NCBI GenBank assembly: GCA_028551475.1 | Contig: CM052355.1 | Coordinates: 23,649,580 to 23,713,579 of the forward strand | Direction of reading: 5' to 3' | Length of the DNA stretch: 64,000 bases | From: Casuarina equisetifolia | Taxonomy: Eukaryota > Streptophyta > Magnoliopsida > Fagales > Casuarinaceae | Shown: one piece after another, positions 23,881 to 34,075 of the stretch | How the letters are laid out: the number at the start of each line of letters is the position of its first letter | How positions within the stretch are numbered: position 1 is the stretch's first letter | The notes under the pieces: model-generated | What the model saw: the letters and a program-made list of their open reading frames with translations, nothing else | Told to the model about the DNA's origin: nothing | Databases searched by the model: none | Made by a program: the position numbers and the translations under genes

Positions 23881-26800
23881 GGTCTCTCTTTCTCTGTCTC
23901 TCTCTGTCTCTCTCTGTCTCTCTCTGAAATTCAAACTTTTCTTTGACATTCGTGTTACTGAATTCTTTTAATTTTGGTGGTTTTTTCTTTTCTGTGTTTT
24001 TGATTTGTTATCGGGCGACTGGGAGAGGTAAACCACCAGTGAGCAATTTAGCTGAGTTAGGCCCTTGCGCTCTCAGTTCTTGGGGGCTGTTTTTAAGGCT
24101 TTGTGTTTCTCAAACTTTGGTAGACCAGAAAATGTGGGCTGTGGAGAATCTGAGGAATTAATTCTCTTCCCATTTAATATGCCTTCTTAGGTAGAAGGAG
24201 AGCTGGATATCTTGTTGATTCAATCGGAATCTTATCAGAAATCTTGAATTTCTTGTAGTATCGTTAGTAACGTGTGATGACGCCTTACAAGTTGCAAAAT
24301 GATCATGCTTTGGCAACTTTAGGCTAGTTTTCTGGAATGAACCGGTGTGCATGGATGCGTGATATGGTTCCATACGGTTTGATTTTTGCTCACGGTGTTT
24401 TAGGATATAGGATTCTCAATTTGGGAGTAAAATACTCGCTACTATGCCAAAAATTCTTCGTTCCAACAATTATATGCTTCTGTTTCCTATTAATGCGGAT
24501 TAGACGTAGAACTTCTGCTTCAGTTTAAGTTAATTCTTCATCGGGGCAGATGTATTTGAATCAGTGAACCAGTCTCATGAAACAGCATGATAGACGTGTT
24601 AAATATATTTATCATACTATACATTCTCAGCTGTGGAACTTTTCTCATGGTCAAGTTTTAAGATTACTTTTCAGTCAACGCGCTTCAGATGATACTGAAT
24701 CATTTTGCCAAGATTCAGTTGTAAGAGATTTTTGAATTTAATATTTTAAGTGTGATAAGAGAGTCAAAACTTGATATTTTGAAGCACAGGTTGGTGATTG
24801 TTTTCTTGGTTGATATTGTAAACATATATCGTAAATATTATGGCTTGATTAAATTTTACAGAAGTAGTTTAGTTATCTTCCTTTTTTCTCCCCCCCCCCC
24901 CCCCCCCCCCCCCTCTCTCGAATTGAGGGTGACTTTATAAGATCTTGGTTATGTAGTCTGAAGAGAAAATTCTCGCCAATGTTGACTAGAGAGCAGCTTG
25001 AAACACACTTTCCTAGTGCTTTGTTCTCATAGTGGCCCTAACTTACAGTTTTAGTGGCCTTAGTGTGGGCATCTTATCCCCATGGGCTTATCAGTTATTG
25101 CTTTTGCAACTAGGCTATGAGGCATTTTGGTGCTTGTCTATGGATTGATGAATAACAATTTCAACATATAAGTCTAATCTGCATTTTTGGCTTTAATAGT
25201 CTAGGAACAATGAAAACTTCTTCCTCTTTCTTCTTGCCCTTTCTATCAAATTTATGGACCTAGTTTATACAGAATGCTAAAACAAAGAGGTAGATAGCAT
25301 TATAAGTAGATTTTGATTGCCTAATTATTTGGGTACGCTTTTGACAATCTGAGATGAGAAAATTAAATCTAGTACTTAGTTTTTAGAGCCTTATCTTGGG
25401 AAAAAAAATCAGAGTTTTCCTTTTGGGTTTTATCCACCATCTTGGTGACTGATGACTTGATTCATTTATATCAAAGTAATGCCTGATAAACATGTAGCAT
25501 ACAAATTATCATATGTGGTGTCCAACTTTATGTGGTGACCAGTCCTTTACACGGGGACCTATACCTAAAATGAGTGCTAAATTTTAGTGAGCAAGACATC
25601 GAACAACTACTGAGTTTGAACACCTAGTAAAGATTATAAATATTACTAAAAGCTATAGTATGACCTATAACCATGTGAACCATATTGTCAGTGTTACTTT
25701 GCAAGTCATGCACCTTTATTTCGTGAAGTGTGATATATCCTAAGTGTATATGGGATCTAGGGTTGGATTGGTTGTCTGTTGCCTCTTAGTGGCTGGAGGG
25801 AGATTAATGATCCACCCGTATCTATTGCATTGGCATTGAATGGATTTAGTTCAGATATGTGTTGGCATATTCTATTGTGATAGCTTTTTTCATGGACAAT
25901 TCCAAGCCCCAACAAAGGAGTTTTGGTAGGTCCGAACTTTTGTCGCATCTTATGGACGTATATTCATTGATGTAGACCAATTGGCTTGGGCTGATGCAAA
26001 TGCTCAGGTACTCTTGACACTGATTGTGAGTTATCTGTTGTCTTTGCAAGATTTGGAATGATAAGGTTGCTATTGGTTGTTTTGGCATTACTTTTTTAGT
26101 GTAAGTAGATCAAATTTGAATAAAAGTAACAACTTCATAGTCTTGGACATTATTTGTTATGGGTGACATCTAGTGTGGTAACAGTTTGGTTAGATGTATT
26201 TCTTGTTGGCTTCGTGCTTGCCATCAAATCTTCACAACCAAATTTGTAAATTGTTTCTTCTAATGATGCAATGGATTTTTACTAGAATTCTGGGACTCCC
26301 ATTAGGTTTTATGTCAGAGCAATCCTTATAAAATGTTGGAAGTTTTGTGCTTGCTGAAATGGAAGCAAAATGTTTTGCAGATGAAGTTTTTGTGCCATTT
26401 TAGAGGCTGTAGTTTGAAGGCTGAAAAGGGCTTTTTATTTTCTGATTATGATATCTAACCCCATAGCATCTACATTATGTCTACAAAATATTTATCAAGG
26501 TTAAATCTCGTTCTAATGGAGATAAACGTTGTTATCCTAATTTAGTTAATTATTTCATATTGCAGAGTGGAGTTGTGTAAGTTCTGCTAAGCAGACAAGC
26601 CCTGTGGTAGGAGCAACGTTTTGAAGCACAGAGCAGGTCTCAGAATGTGAAGAGGAGCAGGAAGGGGCAACCTGTGCAAAATTCAAGGTTTCGGAGTGTT
26701 GGAAGGGCCCCAAAAAGTTTTCTATATTGTTTTATCTAATGGTGTATATGTATGTATGCCCTTCACATGCATATCTCCAGTCTCGTTATCATGAGCCAAA

Positions 26801-27520
26801 AATAGTAAATTAATAAAGTAAAAAATATTATTTTACATGATGAATGTTCTGGAATGGAAGATCTAAGCAAGAGTTGTTTGCTATCTTTCAGAATTGTTCA
26901 TCAATGAGTTTTGGATATGGAATTGATGGTTGTGATTTCCCTTTCCTTCCAGTGATGAGTTACTCTATCTATATAACTTCATTTCCTCAATTAGCTCTGG
27001 CTGGCTATTGGCAGCCAGGAGTGAAAGAATTATCACCCTATTCTGAGAAAGTCTCGAGTGAATAAGCTTGTTGGTGTCAACTCTGAATCATGGTCTTGAA
27101 TCTGCAATCATCTTGTGTATGCGACTATTGTTACCAAAGACTTAAAAAGTTAGATAATATGAATGCATATTGTGTAATTCCAGTTCGGTAAGTATTGGCC
27201 CTTTGTGCTCTTAATGGAAGTTGGCTGCTGTTGTTCTTGTGAAAAAATGTGTTAACATTGCAGTACACTTTACCAGAATATACTTGGTACTTTTGGTATC
27301 TTTGATACAACTCTTGTTCCTTGTCATTTTGCTAATTTATTTTTCCATCCTTTGCTTTGTTTTCTAACTTTAAGCCACAAGGTTATGAAATTAGTAATTG
27401 AGACAAGAAGGTTAGTTATTTGATTTTGAATATGTGTTGTTATAGTCGTAATTGTTGCTAATTGTGAATTTAGATTGTGTTTTTAGTGGTTTGATGCAGA
27501 CATCATGTATTTTCTATCAG
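23881..27520 (+). other. FHY3 5' leader introns
   Basis: Non-coding stretch between the promoter island and the exon carrying the start codon. A likely final acceptor is CTATCAG at 27514-27520, giving an exon that starts GTATTGTTGG. The FAR1 and FRS2 genes have the same AG/GT-T arrangement just before their start codons. Another acceptor-like TTGCAG at 26560-26565 may open an internal leader exon. Open frames here look non-coding. Confidence 0.5.
24890..24913. repeat. Poly-C tract (24 C)
   Basis: Uninterrupted run of 24 cytosines, preceded by CTTTTTTCT and followed by TCTCTCTC, in the FHY3 leader intron region. Poly-G on the minus strand. Confidence 0.9.
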
Positions 27521-27563
27521 GTATTGTTGGATAATTGTTTGCTAGACGTGATTTCTCCTCATC

Positions 27564-30500
27564 ATGGACATAGATCTTAGGCTACCATCGGGGGAGCATG
27601 ATAAGGAAGATGAACCAAATACAATTGATAACATATTGGATAGTGATGAGAAACTACATAATGGAGATCTAGAGGGTGAAAATGTGGTTGATGTTGGAGT
27701 TATGGTACGTGTTGAAGATGGTGGGGATCTGAATTCTCCCACTATGGATATGGTAGTGTTTAAAGAGGATTCAAATCTTGAGCCACTTTCTGGCATGGAA
27801 TTTGAATCTCATGGAGAGGCATATTCATTCTATCAAGAATATGCTCGATCTATGGGGTTCAATACTGCAATACAAAATAGTCGCCGCTCAAAGACTTCTC
27901 GGGAATTTATTGATGCAAAGTTTGCTTGTTCTCGATATGGGACCAAGCGGGAGTATGACAAGTCCTTCAATCGACCACGTGCTAGGCAGAACAAGCAAGA
28001 CTGTGAAAATGCAACCGGTCGACGTTCTTGTGCAAAGACGGACTGCAAAGCAAGCATGCATGTGAAGAGAAGACAGGATGGGAAATGGGTCATACACAGT
28101 TTTGTGAAGGAGCATAACCACGAGCTATTACCAGCCCAGGCTGTAAGTGAACAAACAAGAAAGATGTATGCTGCAATGGCCAGACAATTTGCTGAATACA
28201 AAAGTGTGGTTGGTCTCAAGAATGATCCCAAAAACCCATTTGATAAAGGTCGAAATTTGGCATTAGAGGCAGGAGATGCTAAGATACTGGTCGAGTTTTT
28301 TGCACAAATGCAGAATATGAATTCTAATTTCTTTTATGCAATAGATCTGGGAGAAGATCAACGACTCAAAAATTTGTTCTGGGTCGATGCCAAAAGTAGG
28401 CATGATTACAACTCTTTCAGTGATGTAGTGTCATTTGATACTACATATGTTAGAAACAAATATAAGATGCCTCTTGCTCTATTTGTTGGAGTGAATGAAC
28501 ATTATCAGTTCATTTTGCTTGGGTGTGCTTTGATATCAGATGAAAGCACAGCAACATTTTCTTGGCTAATGCAGACATGGCTAAAAGCAATGGGTGGACA
28601 AGCACCTAAAGTAATAATTACTGACCATGATAAAGCCTTGAAATCAGCTGTTTTAGAGGTCTTTCCAGATGCTCGTCATATATTTTGTTTGTGGCATATA
28701 TTGGGGAAGATTTCTGAAAATCTTGGTCATGTAATCAAACAACATGAGAAGTTTATGCCAAAGTTTGAAAAATGCATCTACAAGTCGTTGACAAATGAAG
28801 AGTTTGAAAAGAGATGGTTTAAACTTATTGAGAGATTTGACCTCAAAGAGGATGAATGGATGCATGCAATTTATGAAGATCGTGAACTATGGGTGCCAAC
28901 ATTCATGAAGGATGTTTGTTTGGCTGGGATGTCTACAAGCCAGCGGTCAGAGAGTGTAAATTCCTATTTTGACAGATATCTGCATAAGAAGACAACTGTA
29001 CAGGAATTTGTGAAACAGTATGAATCAATTCTGCAGGATCGGTACGAAGAGGAAGCAAAAGCAGATTCTGACACATGGAACAAACAACCTGCATTAAAAT
29101 CACCTTCACCGTTAGAGAAGAGCGTGTCAGGGGTGTATACTCATGCAGTGTTCAAGAAATTTCAGGCTGAGCTTCTAGGCGTAGTTGCTTGTCATCCTAA
29201 AAGAGAAAGACAAGAAGAGACGATCTTTACATTCCGTGTTCAAGAATTTGAAAGGAGCCAGGACTTTATTGTTGTATGGAATGAAATGAAATCAGAAGTT
29301 TCTTGTATATGCCGATTATTTGAATACAAAGGTTATCTTTGTAGACATGCAATGATTGTTCTTCAAATTTGTGGGCTTTCTGCGATCCCATCTCAATATG
29401 TTTTGAAGCGGTGGATGAAAGATGCAAAGAACAGGAATTTATTGGGAGAAGAATTGGATCTGGTTCAATCTAGGATGCAACGATACAATGATTTGTGTCA
29501 AAGGGCAATGAAACTGAGTGAAGAGGGGTCTCTTTCTCAGGAGACTTACAGTTTTGCTATCCGTGCAATAGATGAAGCTTTTGGAAGCTGTGTGAATATG
29601 AATAATTCTGGCAAGAGTCTAATGGAAGCTGGCACGTCTGATACTCATGGCCTGCTCTGCATTGAAGAAGAGAACCAAAGTAGAAGCACGGGGAAGACAA
29701 ATAAAAAAAAGAATCTGACCAAGAAAAGAAAGGTTAGTAATTGACAGCAACTAGTTGCTAATGTTTTTAGTCTGCTGATTTTTATTAAACATGTTGTCCT
29801 ATTGATTGTAGGTGAACTCTGAATCAGATGTTATAACCGTTGGGGCACAAGACAGCTTGCAGCAAATGGTTTGTTCCTCATTTTGATTAGCTGGCCAATT
29901 AAATTTGTTCTTATTTATATGGAAATGACTTTTGGAATGTGGTTCTTCTTGTACTCTATAGAACTACCTCAGGAGTATCCTGATGCTACGCTGAATTATT
30001 GTACAGAACACAGTTGAAAAAAAACTGAAATCGCTGAATTTAATTGTAGGAAAAATTAAGCTCAAGATCAGTGACACTTGATAGCTACTATAGCACACAA
30101 CAGGGCATGCAAGGAATGGTATGATGCCTATAGTTCCGTCACTTGTCTTCCTCCTTCTCCTTTAGGCAAAAATTTTGATTTGTACCAATTCTTGTGCAGG
30201 TACAGCTGAACTTAATGGCACCAACACGTGATAATTACTATGGGAATCAACAGACCATCCAGGGGCTGGTACAACAGATATATATACACACACTGCTGCA
30301 ATGATTTGAGTAGTGATAGAGCACCACAGAGGATGTTAATTTTAAATTTTGGATTTATTGTTTGTAGGGACAATTAAACTCAATAGCACCAAGCCATGAT
30401 GGTTATTACAGTGCTCCTCCACAAAGCATGCATGGGCTGGTATAGAAACCTACAATGCTAGCTATAATTCTCAGTTTATAAAACCTTGGTCAAAGGGTCT

Positions 30501-30724
30501 CCTTTTACAAATTGAGGTTTTATGTTTGCAGGGACAGATGGATTTTTTCAGAGCGCCAGCTAGTTTCTCTTACATACGAGTAAGTTCGCTTGATTATTCT
30601 GACAGTTCTGCTAGACTATGCTACTCTACTACAGGATCTGTGATTAGTTATTTCTTTGTCACGGCAGGACGATCCTAATGTAAGAGCTGCACAGTTGCAT
30701 GATGATGCATCAAGGCATGCATGA
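27564..30724 (+). CDS. FHY3: FAR-RED ELONGATED HYPOCOTYL 3 (FHY3) orthologue
   Basis: Transcription factor derived from a MULE transposase. In Arabidopsis it acts with FAR1 in the nucleus, activates FHY1 and FHL and so permits phytochrome A nuclear import. Exons: 27564-29732, 29812-29868, 30050-30118, 30200-30268, 30368-30439, 30532-30579, 30668-30724; 846 residues against 839 in Arabidopsis. The start [11 protein letters not shown] matches the Arabidopsis N-terminus closely. FAR1-type zinc-binding region: C122, C161, H184, H186. Transposase core: D292 (in SFDTTY), D354 (in IITD) and E463 (in QRSESVNS). SWIM finger: C581, C583, C593, H595. Basic nuclear-localisation stretch [10 protein letters not shown] ends the long exon. 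Six small phase-0 exons encode a repeat-bearing tail ending [10 protein letters not shown]...SRHA. Possible poly(A) signals AATAAA at 30917 and 30977. Confidence 0.96.
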
Positions 30725-31640
30725 GTGGAGCCTTTCATGATATGAGGTAGCTCACATTCATAATGAATCTTATATCTTTTGTCTCCCGCATCCGGACACC
30801 CCAAAAATAATAATAACAATGAAATCTTCTCTTGAACCATGTGAAGTGAACAGTTCACTTTGACTGTAGGCCGGGCAGAAACAATGTTTTGAAGCTACTG
30901 TCTCTTGGAGAATGAAAATAAATCATGGCTTTCGATGGAAGGATTTGGGCAGAGAAATACATCCTATGGTATGTAAAATAAAGATGAGATGGAATAGGGC
31001 TGCTGTTTATCTTCAGCATCTCTTTCTTAATAGCATTTCCTCCAGAGTTGGAAAAGATTCAAGGTAGCATCGTATCTCTTGTAAAGTTTGTTGTATTGTT
31101 GTGTTAAATCTAGAGAGGAGTAGATGAAGTCAGCAAATTTAATCCAAGTTCATCAATGTAACCCTTGGTAAAAACGTGCTGTCTATGTAGCCTGTAGTTG
31201 AAACGGGAACAAGCATGTAGAAGTTAGTTCACAATACCATTTCTCTTTCCCCATTCCTTTCTTGTTTTGTTTTTTAACCTTCTCGGTCCTGAATCTTATT
31301 TATATTTTCCTTTGTAATATCAATAGTATCCTTTTGTTTCAGAGAAGGACCGGGGGTTAGTAGTGGGTGGTGGTTTCGGAATGAAGGGTTTGCTGCTTTT
31401 TCCCGAGAGTGAGGAGTCTTAGGGGAAGAGTCTCAAACTCCCTCTCTCAGCCAAAGAAAAGATATAATAATAACTATATCATGGCATTAAGCTTTTTTTG
31501 AACCCTTTTCCACTCAATGCGGGCTACGTTTAGGATTTGCAGTAAAAAGCGGGGTGATGTACATTTAGCAGAGATGCGACATATGGATAAGCCACTTGCT
31601 TGGGGCAGCAATCTGTCACGGGACTTGTGTGGATTAGCTG
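30725..31640 (+). other. FHY3 3' UTR and flanking DNA
   Basis: Two AATAAA hexamers (30917-30922, 30977-30982) follow the stop codon. No coding signature beyond. The open frame 31517-31732 runs into the (TC)n tract and is not called. Confidence 0.5.
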
Positions 31641-31646
31641 CCCTTC

Positions 31647-31648
<2 letters not shown>

Positions 31649-31682
<34 letters not shown>
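31649..31682. repeat. (TC)n microsatellite
   Basis: About 16 TC dinucleotide units between the FHY3 and FAR1 genes. Confidence 0.95.
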
Positions 31683-31684
<2 letters not shown>

Positions 31685-32468
31685 CTTTCTAATATTAAAA
31701 CAAATTCATCTAATTCATGCTCTTTTTTTTAATATTACAATGAAAGCATTTAATTTACATTTTTTTTAATATTACAACAAATGCATCTAATTTATGTACA
31801 CAAAATGTTGAATTTTAGACCTTATACCCAAGTAGGCTTACAAAGTTGACCATGATCAAGTGCTTTTTGGGTCATCAACCTTATTTTATTTATAAAAATA
31901 AAAAATATCAAGACTTTTTACATACAAAGAATTTACTTGTTACTAATAGTCTAGCCTTTGTTCTTCTTTAGATCCTTGTTGCATTCCGACAATACATATA
32001 TCATATATTGAGTTAATGCAAAAGAAAAGAATACATTTTCGTTTTCGTACTATGTAAGTGAAATAGATAAAACATAATTTGTATTGTACCGTATCACTTA
32101 TTCTATTGGATCTTACAAAGTTTACACAACATGATTAAGTTTGATCATAAAAAAGATTCTCTTCAAGTGAACAAGCCTATCTTCTGAATGGGGCTTATGT
32201 AGTGGTTGGAACAAAGAAAAGACACATTCTTTAGTTGGAAATTCAAATAAATGTGGTAAATAAAGGTTGGAACAAAGAAAAGATACATTTTTTTACTTGG
32301 GAATTCAAACAAATGCGGGAAATAAAAAATATGTCTGCACAGACTAATCAATAGAATTTACTTCAACCATTAGTGTCAAATAAATAATAGAATCTGGGAA
32401 ATATCCAAATACATGTTTTATTCTTTCAATAATAGAATTTACATGTTTTATATCATATTCTTTATTCT
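31683..32468. other. AT-rich intergenic DNA
   Basis: Two partly repeated blocks, 31,680-31,745 and 31,745-31,800, carry an AATATTACAA-like core followed by CATCTAATT-like sequence. A second pair, 32,205-32,255 and 32,260-32,320, shares TTGGAACAAAGAAAAGA. No gene. Confidence 0.5.
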
Positions 32469-33095
32469 CTATAAAGGACCAGAAATGCCTTGCCTATAAA
32501 AACGAGTCAGAGTGGAATGTCCTACACTAGCACTTCCACGTAATAACTCTACCAAAGGAGATCCTATTACAGGAATAGCTTCCGGTACGCCTGTTACAAT
32601 TTTGACTGCCCAATAACCAATTTGATCCCGAGGCAAGGAATAACCAGTCACACCAAAAGATGCGGTCAATATAGCCAGAACCGCGCCTGTAACCCAAGTC
32701 GATTCACGAGGTTTTTTAAAGCCACCGGTGAGATGAGATACACACGAAATACGTGCAAGATCAACATTAGGGCCATCATACTTGCCGACCAGTGATGAAC
32801 TGATCGGATTAACCAACCAATGTTCGCTTCAGTCATTATATATTGAACAAAAGCAAAAACCTCAGTAACTGTCGCCCGATAGGTAGAAGTCACAGCAAAT
32901 CCCGTAGCTACTTGTACTAAAAAACAAGTAAGCATAATTCCACCTAAACAATAGAATATATCGGCATGCATGCGGAGGAACGTATTTACTAGTTATATGG
33001 TCTACAATCATTTAAATCTCAAGACGTTCTTCAAACCCATCATACACTTTATTGAGATAGGTAAATTCTCTCTCTAAGAACCATATATATGAGGG
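32469..33095 (-). pseudogene. petB: Nuclear copy of plastid petB (cytochrome b6), broken
   Basis: Plastid DNA inserted in the nucleus (NUPT), minus strand. From high to low coordinates it covers the 3' end of the petB group II intron (CCTATCTCAATAA-like, about 33,049-33,095) and then most of the main exon. Family segments seen: [72 protein letters not shown] and QGISGPL with its stop. Breaks: an extra GCAT giving CATGCATG near 32,965, a duplicated ATCTC near 32,734, several substitutions including early stops, and an in-frame loss of about 69 bp between LTRFY and QGISGPL near 32,492. In the intact protein that lost segment contains two of the four haem-ligand histidines. No plant nuclear petB is expected to work, so this is a pseudogene. 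Confidence 0.93.
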
Positions 33096-33108
33096 AGAAT
33101 TTACCTAT
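33057..33108. repeat. 14-bp perfect inverted repeat at the petB insert edge
   Basis: ATAGGTAAATTCTC at 33057-33070 pairs with GAGAATTTACCTAT at 33095-33108 around a 24-nt loop. The left arm is plastid intron end; the right arm is at or past the plastid/nuclear junction. Confidence 0.8.
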
Positions 33109-33399
33109 GTTGATCGTTATCAAGTTGGCACATTCATCTTTATGTTGATTGTTATAGGCCTCTTGAATCTTTTTAATTTATTTGTGTGTAATGTAGCTTT
33201 ATTTTTGTTTTCTTTATTATTTATTGATAGGAACTTTCTTGTTAAGACCCTGTGAATCCATTAAAACCTTAGATTCATACTACAACGATGATGATTCAAT
33301 AAAAGCTTCAAACTAAGTCTAAAAATTCCTATTATCTTCGTCTCTCTTTTTTTTTTTTTCTCCCTTCTAAGAACGATGGTGTGTTGGTTTACTTCACTG

Positions 33400-34075
33400 T
33401 TAAAGTCAATAGTTAAGCGGGAACAGCGCATACGTACTAGACGTCTCGTATTGCGTGTGCGCGTTTGATCGTCTCTTTTGCCAATTTCCCCCACGCATGG
33501 AATGAATACATAGTTTTTGCGAGGTGGATAACAGGGGCGAGCAACCAGTATTTTGTTTGTACGATTCTCGTTCCCTTTGTTCTTTGCTTGTATACTCCAT
33601 CCAAAAGACAAGACAAGACACGACAACACGTTTGAGAATATCAGAGTGATCACCTTTGGTTTTACATGAAGTCCTGAATTTCCCAAGTTCCATGTGTCTT
33701 CATGAAAGGGCCACTTCTCACAATAGTTATTGACCAATTCCAACACTACTGGCTTTTTCAAGCTCCAAGTTGTGAACTAATCTGACGAATTCTCGAAAAA
33801 TGAGGCAAGATTTTTTGTTCACTCTCATTTCCAAGACATTGCATTAAATCAAATTCCACTTCACTGAACGACGTCGTAGATTCAGATCTTTCTCCCCTTG
33901 TTTCCTACCGTGCGAATCCGAACTGAAAAAGCGAAAAGAAGATGTTGACCCGATAAGAGGATCCAGCTGCAGCCGACCCGAATGGGAAGCGATCACCATT
34001 CAGACTTCCAAATTCTCTCTCTCTCTCCTTTTGCAGGGTCTGGGGCAAAATTTCTCGACCCTCGGGTCGTACAGG
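33400..34075 (+). promoter_or_regulatory. FAR1 promoter and first leader exon
   Basis: GC-richer stretch before the FAR1 gene. ACGT-core palindromes are present: TACGTA (33431-33436), AGACGTCT (33439-33446) and ACGACGTCGT (33868-33877). These are the kind bound by bZIP factors such as HY5. A (CT)n leader tract lies at 34,015-34,028, followed by TGGGGCAAA, which resembles the FRS2 leader at 59,367-59,406. A candidate leader donor is TACAG/GTTGAG after 34074. The transcription start is not fixed. Confidence 0.45.

Noticed and set aside
32469..32971. Functional nuclear petB gene
   Set aside because: Frameshifts, stops, a missing internal segment and no transit peptide. It is a plastid DNA insert.
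33261..33761. 166-codon minus-strand open frame upstream of FAR1
   Set aside because: Basic, low-complexity translation with no recognisable domain, overlapping the putative FAR1 promoter; likely chance.
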